From Granulosicoccus sp947495035 (GTDB lineage Bacteria > Pseudomonadota > Gammaproteobacteria > Granulosicoccales > Granulosicoccaceae), in the NCBI RefSeq assembly GCF_050589605.1, contig NZ_JBNGOO010000010.1: a stretch of DNA of 64,000 nt, one strand, 5' to 3'. Position numbers and translations under genes: made by a program. The notes under the pieces were generated by a model, which saw nothing but the letters and a program-made list of their open reading frames with translations, was not told where the DNA came from and searched no databases. Position 1 is the stretch's first letter. The number at the start of each line of letters is the position of its first letter. Positions 1-9,319 of this stretch are shown here, in pieces.

Positions 1-173
1 TCTCAAGTCTCAAGTCTCAAGTCTCAAGTCTCAAGTCTCAAGTCTCAAGTCTCAAGTCTCAAGTCTCAAGTCTCAAGTCTCAAGCCTCAAGCCTCAAGCC
101 TCAAGTCTCAAGCCTCAAGCCTCAAGCCTCAAGCCTCAAGCCTCAAGCCTCAAGCCTCAAGTCTCAAGCCTCG
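1..173. repeat. Heptanucleotide tandem array, about 24 copies
   Basis: The unit is TCTCAAG, drifting to CCTCAAG in the second half, with uninterrupted 7-base periodicity. The array runs off the left edge of the window and ends about 47 bases beyond the stop codon of the leftward serine hydrolase gene. It has no dyad symmetry and no spacers, so it is a microsatellite-like array and not a CRISPR. Confidence 0.95.
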
Positions 174-220
174 GATCGCTGACCACTGTCGGTCATGCCA
201 AGCTGTTGCGAAACGGCCCT

Positions 221-1387
221 TCAGACCACCGCAGGTATTATTCTCGTGGTCAGCAGGGCATGCAGTGTGTCCATGTACTCACCGGAGCGAGCCGGCCTGG
301 TGGCGTCTGAGGTGATGACCACGGTCAGCTCCAGCGAGGGAATGACATACAGCACCTGCCCACCATAGCCTCTGGCATACGCGACGCGGTGGCCGTCCAC
401 CAGTGCCAGATACCACCCCAGACCATAGGCATGCCCGGAATATCTGGAGCGTGTCCGAGCTGACCAGGCGGTATCAATCCATTGCTGGCTGATGACACGC
501 TTGCCATCTATTTGCCCACCCAGCCGATGCATCTCGCCGAACCTGGCCAGACCCTTCGCCGACAATGCCATTTCATTGCCACCCAGATAATAGCCTTGAG
601 GGTCTCTCGTCCAGGGGGGTACCTGAATTTCCAGTGGTTCTCCCAGCCACTCACGAGACAGTTCCAGCAGGCTCTTGCCGGTGAGGCTCGTCAGCATGGC
701 ACCCAGCACATGATAGTTGCCGGTGGAATACAGCATTCGTCCACCCTGCTCGTCAACGAAGGGTCTCGTCAGAACATACTCGACCCAATCGGGGCTGTTC
801 ACCCAGGTATTGTAGAAGGGTCCTGATGTGCGCTGCAGTCCTGCCTGCATGCTCAACCAATGCCTGACGCTGATCTTCGCCACCCTGGAATCGGCACCAG
901 ATGGTATGAGACCGGGTGCCAGCTCCCCCAGAGTCTTGTCCAGATCGGGTACAACGCCCTTGTCGACTGCAATTCCGGTCAGTGTGGCAACCAGTGTCTT
1001 CGACACGGACTTCATGTTGACCGGCTCTCGCGTTGATGCACCACGAAAGGCTTTCTCGAAAACAGTCTCACCGCGATGAATGATGATCAATGAATGCAAC
1101 TGATCGAGAGAATCGGCAGTATTCGCCATCGCTTCCATCGAAACGGTTCTTGTGCCTTCTTCGACATCGCCTGCAGAGGGCACCATGGCGGCCAATGAAC
1201 CCCCGGATTGAGCCACCGTCAACATTCCGGCCAATCTGGCAAGCGCTCGACGGCGACCTGCGCGATATCCGGTATCCCCCGGATCAATGGTTTCCGACAT
1301 CGACTCCAACGCAGTTTCTGTGCGACCAGCAGCCGCAGAATACAAGGCTACCTGGCTGTGAGGATTCTTTTTCATCGACAACAACAT
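221..1387 (-). CDS. Serine hydrolase, class C beta-lactamase/esterase family
   Basis: A 388-residue protein of the penicillin-binding-protein-like serine hydrolase family (beta-lactamase, D-aminopeptidase or esterase EstB type). The nucleophile motif SxxK is visible as SVSK at residues 127-130, preceded by the usual MKS context. The second motif is Tyr220 in YSTGNYHVLG, and a GYGG sequence near the C terminus takes the place of the KTG/HxG box. Residues 45-70 (a run of Arg followed by a moderately hydrophobic stretch) could be an export signal, so internal Met codons such as residue 30 are alternative starts. The physiological substrate cannot be told. The gene is transcribed alone toward the heptamer array. 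Confidence 0.8.
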   Translation of the reverse strand: MLLSMKKNPHSQVALYSAAAGRTETALESMSETIDPGDTGYRAGRRRALARLAGMLTVAQSGGSLAAMVPSAGDVEEGTRTVSMEAMANTADSLDQLHSLIIIHRGETVFEKAFRGASTREPVNMKSVSKTLVATLTGIAVDKGVVPDLDKTLGELAPGLIPSGADSRVAKISVRHWLSMQAGLQRTSGPFYNTWVNSPDWVEYVLTRPFVDEQGGRMLYSTGNYHVLGAMLTSLTGKSLLELSREWLGEPLEIQVPPWTRDPQGYYLGGNEMALSAKGLARFGEMHRLGGQIDGKRVISQQWIDTAWSARTRSRYSGHAYGLGWYLALVDGHRVAYARGYGGQVLYVIPSLELTVVITSDATRPARSGEYMDTLHALLTTRIIPAVV

Positions 1388-1639
1388 TGATCAGAGCGGA
1401 AGAACACAAAAGGCGCGCAATCGAGACTGGATTGACGACTTCATCACCGAGCCGAACCACTGTCAACAAAGCCACATCAAATACGAATAACGCTGATTTA
1501 TTGACATTCTACGTCATTCGTGACTTTTCTGAATCGCCCGGTCGGGATTCAGCCGGCTTTGCCGGATTCTCGGTCGGGAAAAACCATCACAGCGGGTCTT
1601 CACTGGTATAACGATGGCGGGAACAACGAGACATTGCCA

Positions 1640-2263
1640 GTGACTTCAGAGAGACCTTTCGCACCATCCGCTGATCGTAACCGACATGCCATACTGGACG
1701 CTCTGCGCGACGAGTTGCTTCCGGATGATCTGGTGCTGGAATTCGGCAGCGGGACCGCCCAGCACATCTGTCATTTTGCAGAAGCATTGCCCACCGTGCG
1801 CTGGCAACCTACTGATCGATCCGACAAACTGCCTGGCATGCAGCAATGGATAAACGATTGCCGACTACCGAATATCCTGCCTCCCGTGGAGCTTGATCTG
1901 TGCGCCGAACCTCCGGCCCTGGAGGGTGTGACAGCCTGCTACAGCGCCAACACACTGCACATCATCAGTTGGCCCCTGGTCATGAAGCTGTTCGATCTGT
2001 CTGCGGCGAAACTGGAAAAAGGCGGCAAACTGTGCATCTACGGGCCTTTCATGTTCGAGGGAGAACACATCAGCGATGGCAACCGGCAGTTCGACCGGCA
2101 ATTGCGAGCGGCAGACCCCGCCAGCGGTATCCGCGACGTACAGGACCTGGAAACGTTGGCAAGAAAGTCAGGCTTTGCGCCTGCCCGCATCACGGCCATG
2201 CCTGCCAACAATCACTTGCTCGTCTGGGATCGTTGCCCATCCACGCCAGAGCCCAGACCCTGA
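1640..2263 (+). CDS. DUF938 family SAM-dependent methyltransferase-like protein
   Basis: A class I methyltransferase-fold protein of the DUF938 family. The glycine-rich SAM-binding loop is LEFGSGTAQHICHFA, near residue 35 of the proposed product, and the family N-terminal signature PSADRNRHAIL is present. The open frame extends back to an ATG at 1520, but family members begin just before the RNR motif. A GTG at 1640 with GAGA eight bases upstream is therefore preferred (207 residues); TTG 1634 is also possible. The substrate is unknown. The stop codon runs directly into an 8-base tandem repeat. Confidence 0.8.
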   Translation: MTSERPFAPSADRNRHAILDALRDELLPDDLVLEFGSGTAQHICHFAEALPTVRWQPTDRSDKLPGMQQWINDCRLPNILPPVELDLCAEPPALEGVTACYSANTLHIISWPLVMKLFDLSAAKLEKGGKLCIYGPFMFEGEHISDGNRQFDRQLRAADPASGIRDVQDLETLARKSGFAPARITAMPANNHLLVWDRCPSTPEPRP

Positions 2264-2294
2264 ACCCACGAACCCACGAACCCACGAACCCACG
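2263..2294. repeat. Octanucleotide tandem repeat, four copies
   Basis: Four perfect copies of AACCCACG begin on the last base of the stop codon of the DUF938 gene and end before the next gene. It resembles the other short arrays in the window in lying exactly at a gene 3' end. Confidence 0.9.
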
Positions 2295-2461
2295 AACTCG
2301 AGTACAGGTAGAAATACCGGAAATATTCAGTGTAATGCGGGCCCGTCGAACGCGCATGCCCAGTGGCTTGTGGAATAATCGCGAAGACGGTTGACCATGG
2401 GCAAACCCTGTCAATCCTGTGCCTGAGTCGGCAACCTTGCCTTCCCCGTAGACTGAAGAAC

Positions 2462-3376
2462 ATGAGCACCATCCTGGTAAACCCCGGTTGTTCCAACATC
2501 GAATTGCGCGAGTCGCTCTATGCAGGCGACATCGTTTTGTTGACCGAGCTACCCGCAGTAGGAGAGCTGGTCGAACACACACGAGCGGAGCTGAACAATC
2601 TGTTTGACGGGCATGACCCGCAACATGTGCATGAGCAACTCTCGCCCGAAGAACTGGCGGTCATCCTGAGCAAGTGGAAACCCGCCTTCATGCGCATGGA
2701 CCGCTCGATGCAGCTGGCCAGGGAAATCGTCGAACAATGCGGATTCAACCCCGAGACCACGCACTTCGACCTCTTGAAGCCCCGCACCTCCTACCCTGTC
2801 GGGCACCTCACGACCGGCATTGCCTACGCCTTTCCCTGGCACCGTGACACCTGGTACGCTGCCGCACCCCAACAGATCAATCTGTGGCTGCCCATATGGG
2901 AGCCTCGGCGCAACAACGCCATGGCCTTCGATCCCGGCGCATTCGGCAAGAAGGTACCCAACAATTCATGCGATTTCGACTATTATCGCCGCAATGTCGA
3001 GCGAGCGTCTCTGGACAAGGTCGTCAAGACCGATACCCGTGCCCAGCCCGGCGCCATTGACTGGAACCCGGAACACGAGGATATCGTTCTTCCTTCACCT
3101 GGCAGCATTCTGTTGTTCTCGGCAGATCAACTACACCGCTCCATTCCCAACACCTCTGGCCTGGCACGCTACAGTATCGACTACCGTATCGTCGAGACAA
3201 GTGACATCGAATCAGGTCGGGGCGCACCTGTTCTGGACAACGCCTGTACAGGTACGGCAATTCGCGATTTTCTCCGGGTTTCCGACGGCGCACAGATGCC
3301 GGATGCCATGGTGCGTATCATCGAACCCGAGCCACCAGCCGGGGACGTTGTATTGACCTTCGATCCGAAAAGGTAG
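2462..3376 (+). CDS. Putative Fe(II)/2-oxoglutarate-dependent oxygenase (PhyH-like fold)
   Basis: A 304-residue protein. The motif WHRDTWY (about residue 123) supplies an HxD pair. A second histidine is in QLHRSIPN (about residue 226), followed about ten residues later by an arginine in ARYSIDYR. This is the H-x-D...H...R arrangement of Fe(II)/2-oxoglutarate oxygenases on the double-stranded beta-helix. The frame stays open upstream to 2363, but the ATG at 2462 (GAAG just ahead) gives the natural start. The substrate cannot be predicted. The gene stands alone between the DUF938 gene and the leftward metallo-hydrolase group. Confidence 0.6.
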   Translation: MSTILVNPGCSNIELRESLYAGDIVLLTELPAVGELVEHTRAELNNLFDGHDPQHVHEQLSPEELAVILSKWKPAFMRMDRSMQLAREIVEQCGFNPETTHFDLLKPRTSYPVGHLTTGIAYAFPWHRDTWYAAAPQQINLWLPIWEPRRNNAMAFDPGAFGKKVPNNSCDFDYYRRNVERASLDKVVKTDTRAQPGAIDWNPEHEDIVLPSPGSILLFSADQLHRSIPNTSGLARYSIDYRIVETSDIESGRGAPVLDNACTGTAIRDFLRVSDGAQMPDAMVRIIEPEPPAGDVVLTFDPKR

Positions 3377-3459
3377 CCATCAGCCTGCCTGCCAATCACA
3401 TGCCAGGCACCTCGACCACGTCGCCTGAGTGAAAACCTGCCTGATGCTGTCCAGTTAGT

Positions 3460-3807
3460 CTATCGGGCAGCCTGGCGCTTGAGTCGACGGTGTGTGGCTC
3501 TCAGCATCAGCAGGACACCAGTGATCACCACTGGTGAGAGTCCGGCGAGCAGCCACGACTTCCTGATTTCCATGGCATCAGCCAGTGGCGCGATGACATA
3601 AACCAGCAAGGAGACTGCGCAATAGCTGATCGCCACGACAGACAGACCTTCCACGGTCTCTTGCAGCCGCAATTGCTGTTCAGCACGGACATTCATGCTG
3701 TCCAGCAGAGCCTGGTTCTGCCGTTCGGCAGCCACATCTACTCGCGTCCGCAACAGATTGGAGGCTTTGGTCGCACGCCTGGATATCTCACCCTGGGCCG
3801 GACAGAG
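3460..3807 (-). pseudogene. 3' remnant of a DUF3422 family membrane protein gene
   Basis: The reading frame encodes the conserved C-terminal part of DUF3422 proteins: SNLLRTRVDV, then the QLRLQETVEGLSVVAISY block, then two hydrophobic segments and a basic tail. Full-length members are about 420-440 residues; only about 110 codons remain. Family-like sequence can be followed upstream to about position 3795, where it abuts the stop codon of the metallo-hydrolase gene in another frame. No start codon with a ribosome-binding site lies at the break. The 5' three quarters of the gene appear to have been lost in a deletion or rearrangement next to the metallo-hydrolase gene. Translation from TTG 3753 is formally possible but unlikely to be functional. 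Confidence 0.7.
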
Positions 3808-3808
3808 C

Positions 3809-4693
3809 TCACAAGCCGGTCAATGGCACCTTCAGCATCGGGTTGCCTTCCTTGTCACGCGGCACCTCTCCCGCACGCATATTGACTTGCAATGAAGGCA
3901 GGATCAGCTTCGGCATTCCCAGCTGTGCGTCGCGCTCGGTGCGAAAGCGGATGAAATCCTCGCGCGTCTTGCCAGCACCGACGTGGATGTTCTCGGCCCT
4001 CTCTTCTGCCACGGTGGTCTCCCAACGAATCTCCCGACCATTGGGGCCATAGTCATGACACATGAACAGCCGCATGTCATCCGGCAGAGCCAGCAGCTTC
4101 TGAATACTGTCATACAGCTCGCCGGCATCGCCACCCGGAAAGTCGACGCGGGCCGAGCCACCATCGGGCATGAACAGCGTATCACCCACGAAGGCGGCAT
4201 TGCCCATGACATGCACCATGCAGGCGGGCGTATGGCCGGGTGTGTGAATGGCAAAACATTCCATTGCTCCAACCTGGTAGCGATCCCCGTCCTTGAACAG
4301 TGCATCGAATTGCGATCCGTCCCGCTGAAACTCGGTACCTTCATTGAAGACCTTGCCGAAGGTCTCCTGCACGACGATGATCTTCTCTCCCACGCCGATC
4401 TTGCCACCCAGCTTTTCCTGAAGATAGGGAGCTGCACTCAGGTGATCGGCATGAACATGAGTCTCGATGATCCATTCGAGCTCGAGACCCCTCTCTCTGA
4501 CGTAGCTGATCAGCTCATCGGCACTGTCATAGCTTATCTTTCCGGCAGCGTAATCGATGTCCAGTACGCTGTCGATCACGGCACAGGCGGTGCTGCCAGG
4601 ATCCTTGACCACGTAGCTGACCGTATTGGTCGCCTCGTCGAAGAACGCCTTGACGTCTGGCACAACATTCATGTTGACAGGGTATCGGGACAT
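3809..4693 (-). CDS. MBL-fold hydrolase, ETHE1/persulfide dioxygenase or Blh type
   Basis: A 294-residue metallo-beta-lactamase-fold protein. The metal-binding signature THVHADHLS is present, followed by HTPGHTPACMV and a late CHDYG histidine, the pattern of the ETHE1-like/beta-lactamase-hydrolase-like group that oxidises glutathione persulfide. The chosen ATG (MSRYPV) has GGAGG about eight bases upstream; the longer frame to 4768 lacks this. It lies 29 bases downstream of a DUF2892 gene on the same strand, a pairing common in sulfide-detoxification loci. The role in sulfane-sulfur oxidation is inferred from family and neighbour. Confidence 0.8.
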   Translation of the reverse strand: MSRYPVNMNVVPDVKAFFDEATNTVSYVVKDPGSTACAVIDSVLDIDYAAGKISYDSADELISYVRERGLELEWIIETHVHADHLSAAPYLQEKLGGKIGVGEKIIVVQETFGKVFNEGTEFQRDGSQFDALFKDGDRYQVGAMECFAIHTPGHTPACMVHVMGNAAFVGDTLFMPDGGSARVDFPGGDAGELYDSIQKLLALPDDMRLFMCHDYGPNGREIRWETTVAEERAENIHVGAGKTREDFIRFRTERDAQLGMPKLILPSLQVNMRAGEVPRDKEGNPMLKVPLTGL

Positions 4694-4722
4694 ATCGGCC
4701 TCCATTGGTGAACGGTAGAGTA

Positions 4723-4926
4723 CTACCTGGTGCGACTGCTGAAACCCAGCAGCCTGTATATCGGGCAACTATTGAGCGCAGCCGTTACCAGCAGAACCAC
4801 ACCTACCAGTATAGACAAGGCTCTTGCAAGTCCCGAATCAAAGCCGACCAGCAAGGGCATCAGCACCAGCACGATACCTGCAACAATTCTCAACCTGCGG
4901 TCGAGCGATCCAATATTCGATTTCAT
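4723..4926 (-). CDS. DUF2892 (YgaP-type) inner membrane protein
   Basis: A 67-residue protein beginning MKSNIGSLDRRLR, the family signature (NxGxxDRxxR), followed by two hydrophobic helices and the ending ALNSCPIYRLLG typical of DUF2892. Related domains are fused to rhodanese in YgaP. It is the first gene of a two-gene unit with the persulfide-dioxygenase-type hydrolase, which supports a sulfur-handling role at the membrane. An upstream in-frame ATG (4947) is a poorer start because the family signature begins at the chosen Met. Confidence 0.75.
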   Translation of the reverse strand: MKSNIGSLDRRLRIVAGIVLVLMPLLVGFDSGLARALSILVGVVLLVTAALNSCPIYRLLGFSSRTR

Positions 4927-5161
4927 GATGTACCTCGGTTTCTGCAAGACTCAGGTTATTGTTGCTGACCTGAACAGTGCCTTCAGTAACATTGTCACCA
5001 TGACCTGCACCGGTCCGGCATTTCATTGCGATATCGCTCAGTCGAACGGGCCGCGAACGTGGCCAGACTCCCCAACAGGCAAAGTCCGGCTTGCGACGCT
5101 GTTCAAGCCGTTTGATCAGGCGGCCGTTATCCGTGAATGGACACCATTTACGGATAAACCC

Positions 5162-5797
5162 TTGCCAACCAGACTGCCTGCCGCCTTCCTGATCATGTGC
5201 ATACTGAGCGGTCCCTTGTGCGCAACCAGCAACGTCTCCGCCAGCCTCGAGAAACTGGGCTGGAAGGAGCGCTCCTTCTCGGGCAACTCCGATTATTCGC
5301 TGGTCGAGCATCAAGGTACCCATGCCATCCGGGGCCATGCCAATGCATCAGCCTCCGCCTTGTACAGGGACAAGAAAACGGATCTTCGAAAGACTCCGAT
5401 TCTGAGCTGGCAATGGCAGATCAGGAATATCTTCGACAACCCTGACGAACGGTCCAGGGCAGGAGATGACTTTCCCGCACGCGTGTACGTGGTCTACAAG
5501 AAGGGACCTTTCCCCTGGAATACTCTTGCCATCAATTATGTCTGGTCATCAGGCAGCTCGATCGGCGAGCATTGGGGTAGTGCCTATACGGAAAAGTCAC
5601 ATGTCGTCGTATTGCAAAGCGGAGAAGCCAAAGTGGGTCAATGGATCACCGAAAAACGCGATGTGGCTCAGGATTTCAGGACATACTTCGGTGTCGATGT
5701 CAGCAAGATCAATGGTTACGCGATCATGGTTGATGCAGACAACACGGGAGCTACTGCCACAACCTGGTTTGCCGATATCAGATTCGATACGCAATGA
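5162..5797 (+). CDS. DUF3047 family exported protein
   Basis: About 211 residues. The conserved region includes SWQWQIRNIF, ARVYVVYKK, NYVWSS and a final TATTWFADIRF, which matches the DUF3047 family of unknown function. The open frame is much longer upstream, but that part is antisense to the DUF2892/metallo-hydrolase genes. A TTG at 5162 gives a clear signal peptide (PTRLPAAFLIMCILSGPLCA); ATG 5195 is the alternative. Most members are predicted to be periplasmic. Nothing in the flanks suggests a pathway. Confidence 0.7.
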   Translation: MPTRLPAAFLIMCILSGPLCATSNVSASLEKLGWKERSFSGNSDYSLVEHQGTHAIRGHANASASALYRDKKTDLRKTPILSWQWQIRNIFDNPDERSRAGDDFPARVYVVYKKGPFPWNTLAINYVWSSGSSIGEHWGSAYTEKSHVVVLQSGEAKVGQWITEKRDVAQDFRTYFGVDVSKINGYAIMVDADNTGATATTWFADIRFDTQ

Positions 5798-5884
5798 GTC
5801 ATCGTGAACTTGCCCAGCACTGAGCCCACCTGACTACTCGACTGCTACTGCTACCCCTTGCATTGTATATATAAGGCCAGAGCT

Positions 5885-8371
5885 TCAGGCAGCGGACTCA
5901 TCATCAAGCAAGCTTGACAAGCTGACGTCCATCAACGGAGCGGGCTTGCCAAACAGATATCCCTGCGCGTAGTCGATGCCCAGCTCCTGCAAGACCTGGT
6001 ATACAGCCTCGGACTCAACAACCTCAGCAACCGTCCTGACGTTCAGAACGCCGGCAACGTCCGCAACACACCGTACCAGTGCTCTGTCCAATTCGCTTTC
6101 CACGATCCCCTGTATGAAGACACCATCGATCTTGATGTAATCGAGCGGCAACTGCCTGACCTGACTCAAGGAGGAAAAACCGGTACCGAAATCATCCATG
6201 GCAATTCGGCAGCCAAGCTTGCGCAACTCATTGAGGAAAGCAACTGTCCTGCCGGCATTTCCCATGGCCGCTGACTCCGTGATCTCGAAGCACAGATGGC
6301 TGCACAGCATCCGGTTTTCAGCCAGGGTCTGCAACAGGAATTCCTGAAACGATTCTTCGGACAGTGTCACCCCGGACAGATTGATATTGATGCACAAGCG
6401 TTGCTGTGCAGGCAATGCAAGACCTTCCAGCCAGTCGATGACATTTCTGACAACCCAACGATCGATCTGCCCCACCAGGCCGTACCGCTCGGCAGCGGGT
6501 AGAAACTCACCTGGCGAATGGATCGTCCCATCTCTTGCCTGCAATCGCAAAAGAACCTCGAAATGAACCTCACCATCATCCTTGTCGCCGATATTCACGA
6601 TGGGCTGCTGGTAGAGCAGCAGACGGTTATCCTCCAACGCCTGTGATATTCGGGCCACCCATTGTATTTCACCAGTCTGTCTGGCCACCACCTCGTCACT
6701 GGAGCTGTACGCCTGCACCTGATTTCTGCCCAAACCCTTGGCCTTGATGCAACAGGCATCGGCAGCCAGGATCACGGTTTCCGCACCGCTCATTTCCGCG
6801 ACACACTCGGCAATGCCGATGCTGACACCCACGCTGTAGACACGCTCCTCCCATTGAAACCTGAATTGATTCATGGCCTCCCGAATATTCTCGGCAATGC
6901 GGGTGCCGTCCTCCAAGCCGCAACCTCGCAGCAACACGGTGAACTCATCGCCGCCATGTCGCGAAACCAGATCCTGCTCGCGAACCGTTGACTGAATCAG
7001 AGAGGCCAGCTGCAACAACAGATTGTCGCCCGCCGCATGACCACAGTTGTCGTTTACCACCTTGAACCGGTCCAGGTCCAGCATGCAGACACAAAACTGC
7101 CTGCCATCGCTCTTCTGCCCCTCGATTTCCCGAGCCAGTACACGGGCAAATTCGCGCCGGTTGCACAGTCCTGTCAAGGTGTCGTGATTTGCCTGATACT
7201 TCAACTCCGCCGACAGCTCACTGGCTACCGAGGTATCAACAACCGTTCCTCGGGCACCTCGGAATCTGCCGTCATCATCCCACATCGCTCTGGCCACGAT
7301 GCGTACCGTACGCAGCCCGGCGCTTTCTGCCGGATGCTGCAATTGACCGTCCCAGACACCCTGGTCTTTCAGAGCCGGCACGATACTGTCGGCGTCGCAA
7401 CATTCACCTGCCAGCAGTTGCTTGAGCTGTCGCAGACTCATGCCTGTCAATTCATCTGCGCTGATCCCGAACATGCCGCTGATGTCACCGGCGGCGTAGC
7501 ATATTCGCAAGCGACTGTCGGTCTCCCAGAAACTGTCCGCGCCAAGATCGGCAAACCCCTGAAAACGCTCCCTCATGGTGTTGTTCCGATCCTCGGCACT
7601 GATCAACGCTCCCGTCAGTTGCTCGAAGGAACGATAGACATTACCCAGCTCATCCCTGCGCGCAACGAGTGCTGCCGGTGCGGTGATCTGTCGCAGACCC
7701 TTGCGCTGACCGGTGACCATGAGTCTGTCCAGCGTCTGCAGGGGACGGATCAGCAAGGGTGTAAGCCCCAACAGGCATCCCACGGTGACAAACAGACTGA
7801 TCAGAACCACCAGGCCCACGATTCTGAACACATAGGCTTGCAACTCGTCGACGACATGCCGCGCGTCCACCCGGTACCAGAGCGTCATGGCCAGCGATTC
7901 GTCGCCCTGGGATAGCGTCAAGGCGCTATCGTAGACACCGGAATCGGCGTTGAAAACTCGTCCGCTACTGGCTGACAGACCAGCCTGCAATCCGGCAACA
8001 TCACCTCCAAGCCTTTCCACTCCTGCCGACGTTTCCAGCACATAGCCAATCAGCGGATGCTGGCTCGACCGACCGGAGCGTCCGAGTAGACTGTCGAGCT
8101 CATGATGATCGTCTGACACGGCCAGAATGGGCGACAACAAGGCCAGCGAGTCATCAATGCGCGTCAACAGGCGATCACGCTCAGCGAACCAGGAAACGAT
8201 CAACAAAACGGCTTCGATGATGACGATGCACACGAATACAACCGTTGTGATCCGCCAGAAGAGAGGAGAACGCAGCGGTGATTGCGACGGCTCTGCTCCG
8301 CGAGTCTCGTCGGAGGCCAGGTGCCGGCCTCTTCTAGTGACCGTAGCGGATGAAGCTTCCATTTTTCTCAT
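5885..8371 (-). CDS. Membrane GGDEF/EAL protein (c-di-GMP turnover) with HAMP and PAS
   Basis: An 828-residue sensor. Order: cytoplasmic N terminus, TM helix about 40-62, periplasmic sensor 63-180, TM helix 181-204, HAMP-like linker to about 258, PAS-like region about 270-385, GGDEF domain about 395-555, EAL domain about 580-820. The diguanylate cyclase site GGDEF (473-477) is intact, and an inhibitory RxxD site (REQD) lies five residues ahead of it. In the phosphodiesterase domain the signature is EVLLR instead of EALLR; the catalytic Glu and the later DDFGTGFSS and DYIKIDG motifs are kept. Both activities are therefore possible. It is the lone gene between a VIT transporter and the DUF3047 gene. 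Confidence 0.9.
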   Translation of the reverse strand: MRKMEASSATVTRRGRHLASDETRGAEPSQSPLRSPLFWRITTVVFVCIVIIEAVLLIVSWFAERDRLLTRIDDSLALLSPILAVSDDHHELDSLLGRSGRSSQHPLIGYVLETSAGVERLGGDVAGLQAGLSASSGRVFNADSGVYDSALTLSQGDESLAMTLWYRVDARHVVDELQAYVFRIVGLVVLISLFVTVGCLLGLTPLLIRPLQTLDRLMVTGQRKGLRQITAPAALVARRDELGNVYRSFEQLTGALISAEDRNNTMRERFQGFADLGADSFWETDSRLRICYAAGDISGMFGISADELTGMSLRQLKQLLAGECCDADSIVPALKDQGVWDGQLQHPAESAGLRTVRIVARAMWDDDGRFRGARGTVVDTSVASELSAELKYQANHDTLTGLCNRREFARVLAREIEGQKSDGRQFCVCMLDLDRFKVVNDNCGHAAGDNLLLQLASLIQSTVREQDLVSRHGGDEFTVLLRGCGLEDGTRIAENIREAMNQFRFQWEERVYSVGVSIGIAECVAEMSGAETVILAADACCIKAKGLGRNQVQAYSSSDEVVARQTGEIQWVARISQALEDNRLLLYQQPIVNIGDKDDGEVHFEVLLRLQARDGTIHSPGEFLPAAERYGLVGQIDRWVVRNVIDWLEGLALPAQQRLCININLSGVTLSEESFQEFLLQTLAENRMLCSHLCFEITESAAMGNAGRTVAFLNELRKLGCRIAMDDFGTGFSSLSQVRQLPLDYIKIDGVFIQGIVESELDRALVRCVADVAGVLNVRTVAEVVESEAVYQVLQELGIDYAQGYLFGKPAPLMDVSLSSLLDDESAA

Positions 8372-8569
8372 GCAAGGTTACTGGCACCTCATGCAAGGCG
8401 CTGTGATGGCTATTGCCCCGTACAGGACTGTTTTCGGCCATCCGCAGGCAGGCTTTAGCCGGTGCTGCAGCGCACTTTCAACTCCGTGGGTTCCAAACGC
8501 CCACGACACCCAAACTGGACTTTGACCGATTGTGATGGAGGCTTTGCTTCCCTGATGCACTCAGACAAG

Positions 8570-9319
8570 TCAAGCTCCGAGACTCGTCACGAAGACCGCG
8601 GCGGACCAGGCAATCACGGCTGCCAGGCCTCCGATCGCCAGGGTCTGCAGAGCCGATTTCCACCAGGGGGCCTGAGACCAACGACTTTTCAGGGATCCGA
8701 TCAGTACAAACGTGACTCCGGTGGCAATGATGGCCTGACTGAAGGGGTCCGCGGTATTCAGCACGAACGGTGTGAGTGGGATGTCACCGCACACGACAAA
8801 TGCGGCGAATGTCACCATCGAGGCGCGTACGGGTGTTGCCGGTACAGGTGAAACGCCGTGCTCCTCCACCAGCATCATATCCAGCCAGAGGCCTTCATGG
8901 CTTGTCATCACTCTGACAGCCTCCTCCAGCTGTTCCCCCTGCAACCCCTTCCTCTTCAGAATGGTTCTGATCTCGAGCCGCTCGCCAGCGGGAAAGCTCT
9001 TGATGTGTTGCCTTTCCATGGCTCGCAGACGGGACACCTGTTCGCTGTCTGCCTTGATCCCGGAGTAGTTGCTGGCCGCCATCGAGAACCCGTCTGCCAG
9101 TACATTGGCAACCCCCAGAGCAATGATGATATTTCGGTCAAAACCTGCACCTTCAACGCCTGCCACAATGGCGAAGGTTGTGACAGCTCCATCGATACCG
9201 CCGTAAATGGCATCACGCAGATGGTTCGGCTTCTCGTCCGAGCTGCCCAGTCTTGACTCGATTTCGGACTGAGAATGACCGTGCTCGATGGAGTGCTTCA
9301 GCAAACGTTTGAGAATCAT
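8570..9319 (-). CDS. VIT1/CCC1 family Fe2+/Mn2+ transporter
   Basis: A 249-residue integral membrane protein. The family hallmark GGIDGAVTTFAIVAGVEGA follows a short N-terminal cytoplasmic segment, and ANVLADGFSMAASNY forms the second conserved helix. A cytoplasmic loop rich in Glu and Lys (about 95-150) corresponds to the metal-binding domain of VIT1, and three further helices follow. It probably exports or sequesters divalent iron or manganese. The gene is monocistronic, about 200 bases upstream of the GGDEF/EAL gene on the same strand. Confidence 0.85.
   Translation of the reverse strand: MILKRLLKHSIEHGHSQSEIESRLGSSDEKPNHLRDAIYGGIDGAVTTFAIVAGVEGAGFDRNIIIALGVANVLADGFSMAASNYSGIKADSEQVSRLRAMERQHIKSFPAGERLEIRTILKRKGLQGEQLEEAVRVMTSHEGLWLDMMLVEEHGVSPVPATPVRASMVTFAAFVVCGDIPLTPFVLNTADPFSQAIIATGVTFVLIGSLKSRWSQAPWWKSALQTLAIGGLAAVIAWSAAVFVTSLGA

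Noticed and set aside
1..173. Tandem arrays as possible CRISPR
   Set aside because: Units of 6-9 bases are contiguous, with no unique spacers and no cas genes in the window.
4730..5161. Long N-terminal extension of the DUF3047 frame
   Set aside because: This part is antisense to the DUF2892 gene and lacks DUF3047 sequence; a signal peptide begins at 5162-5195.
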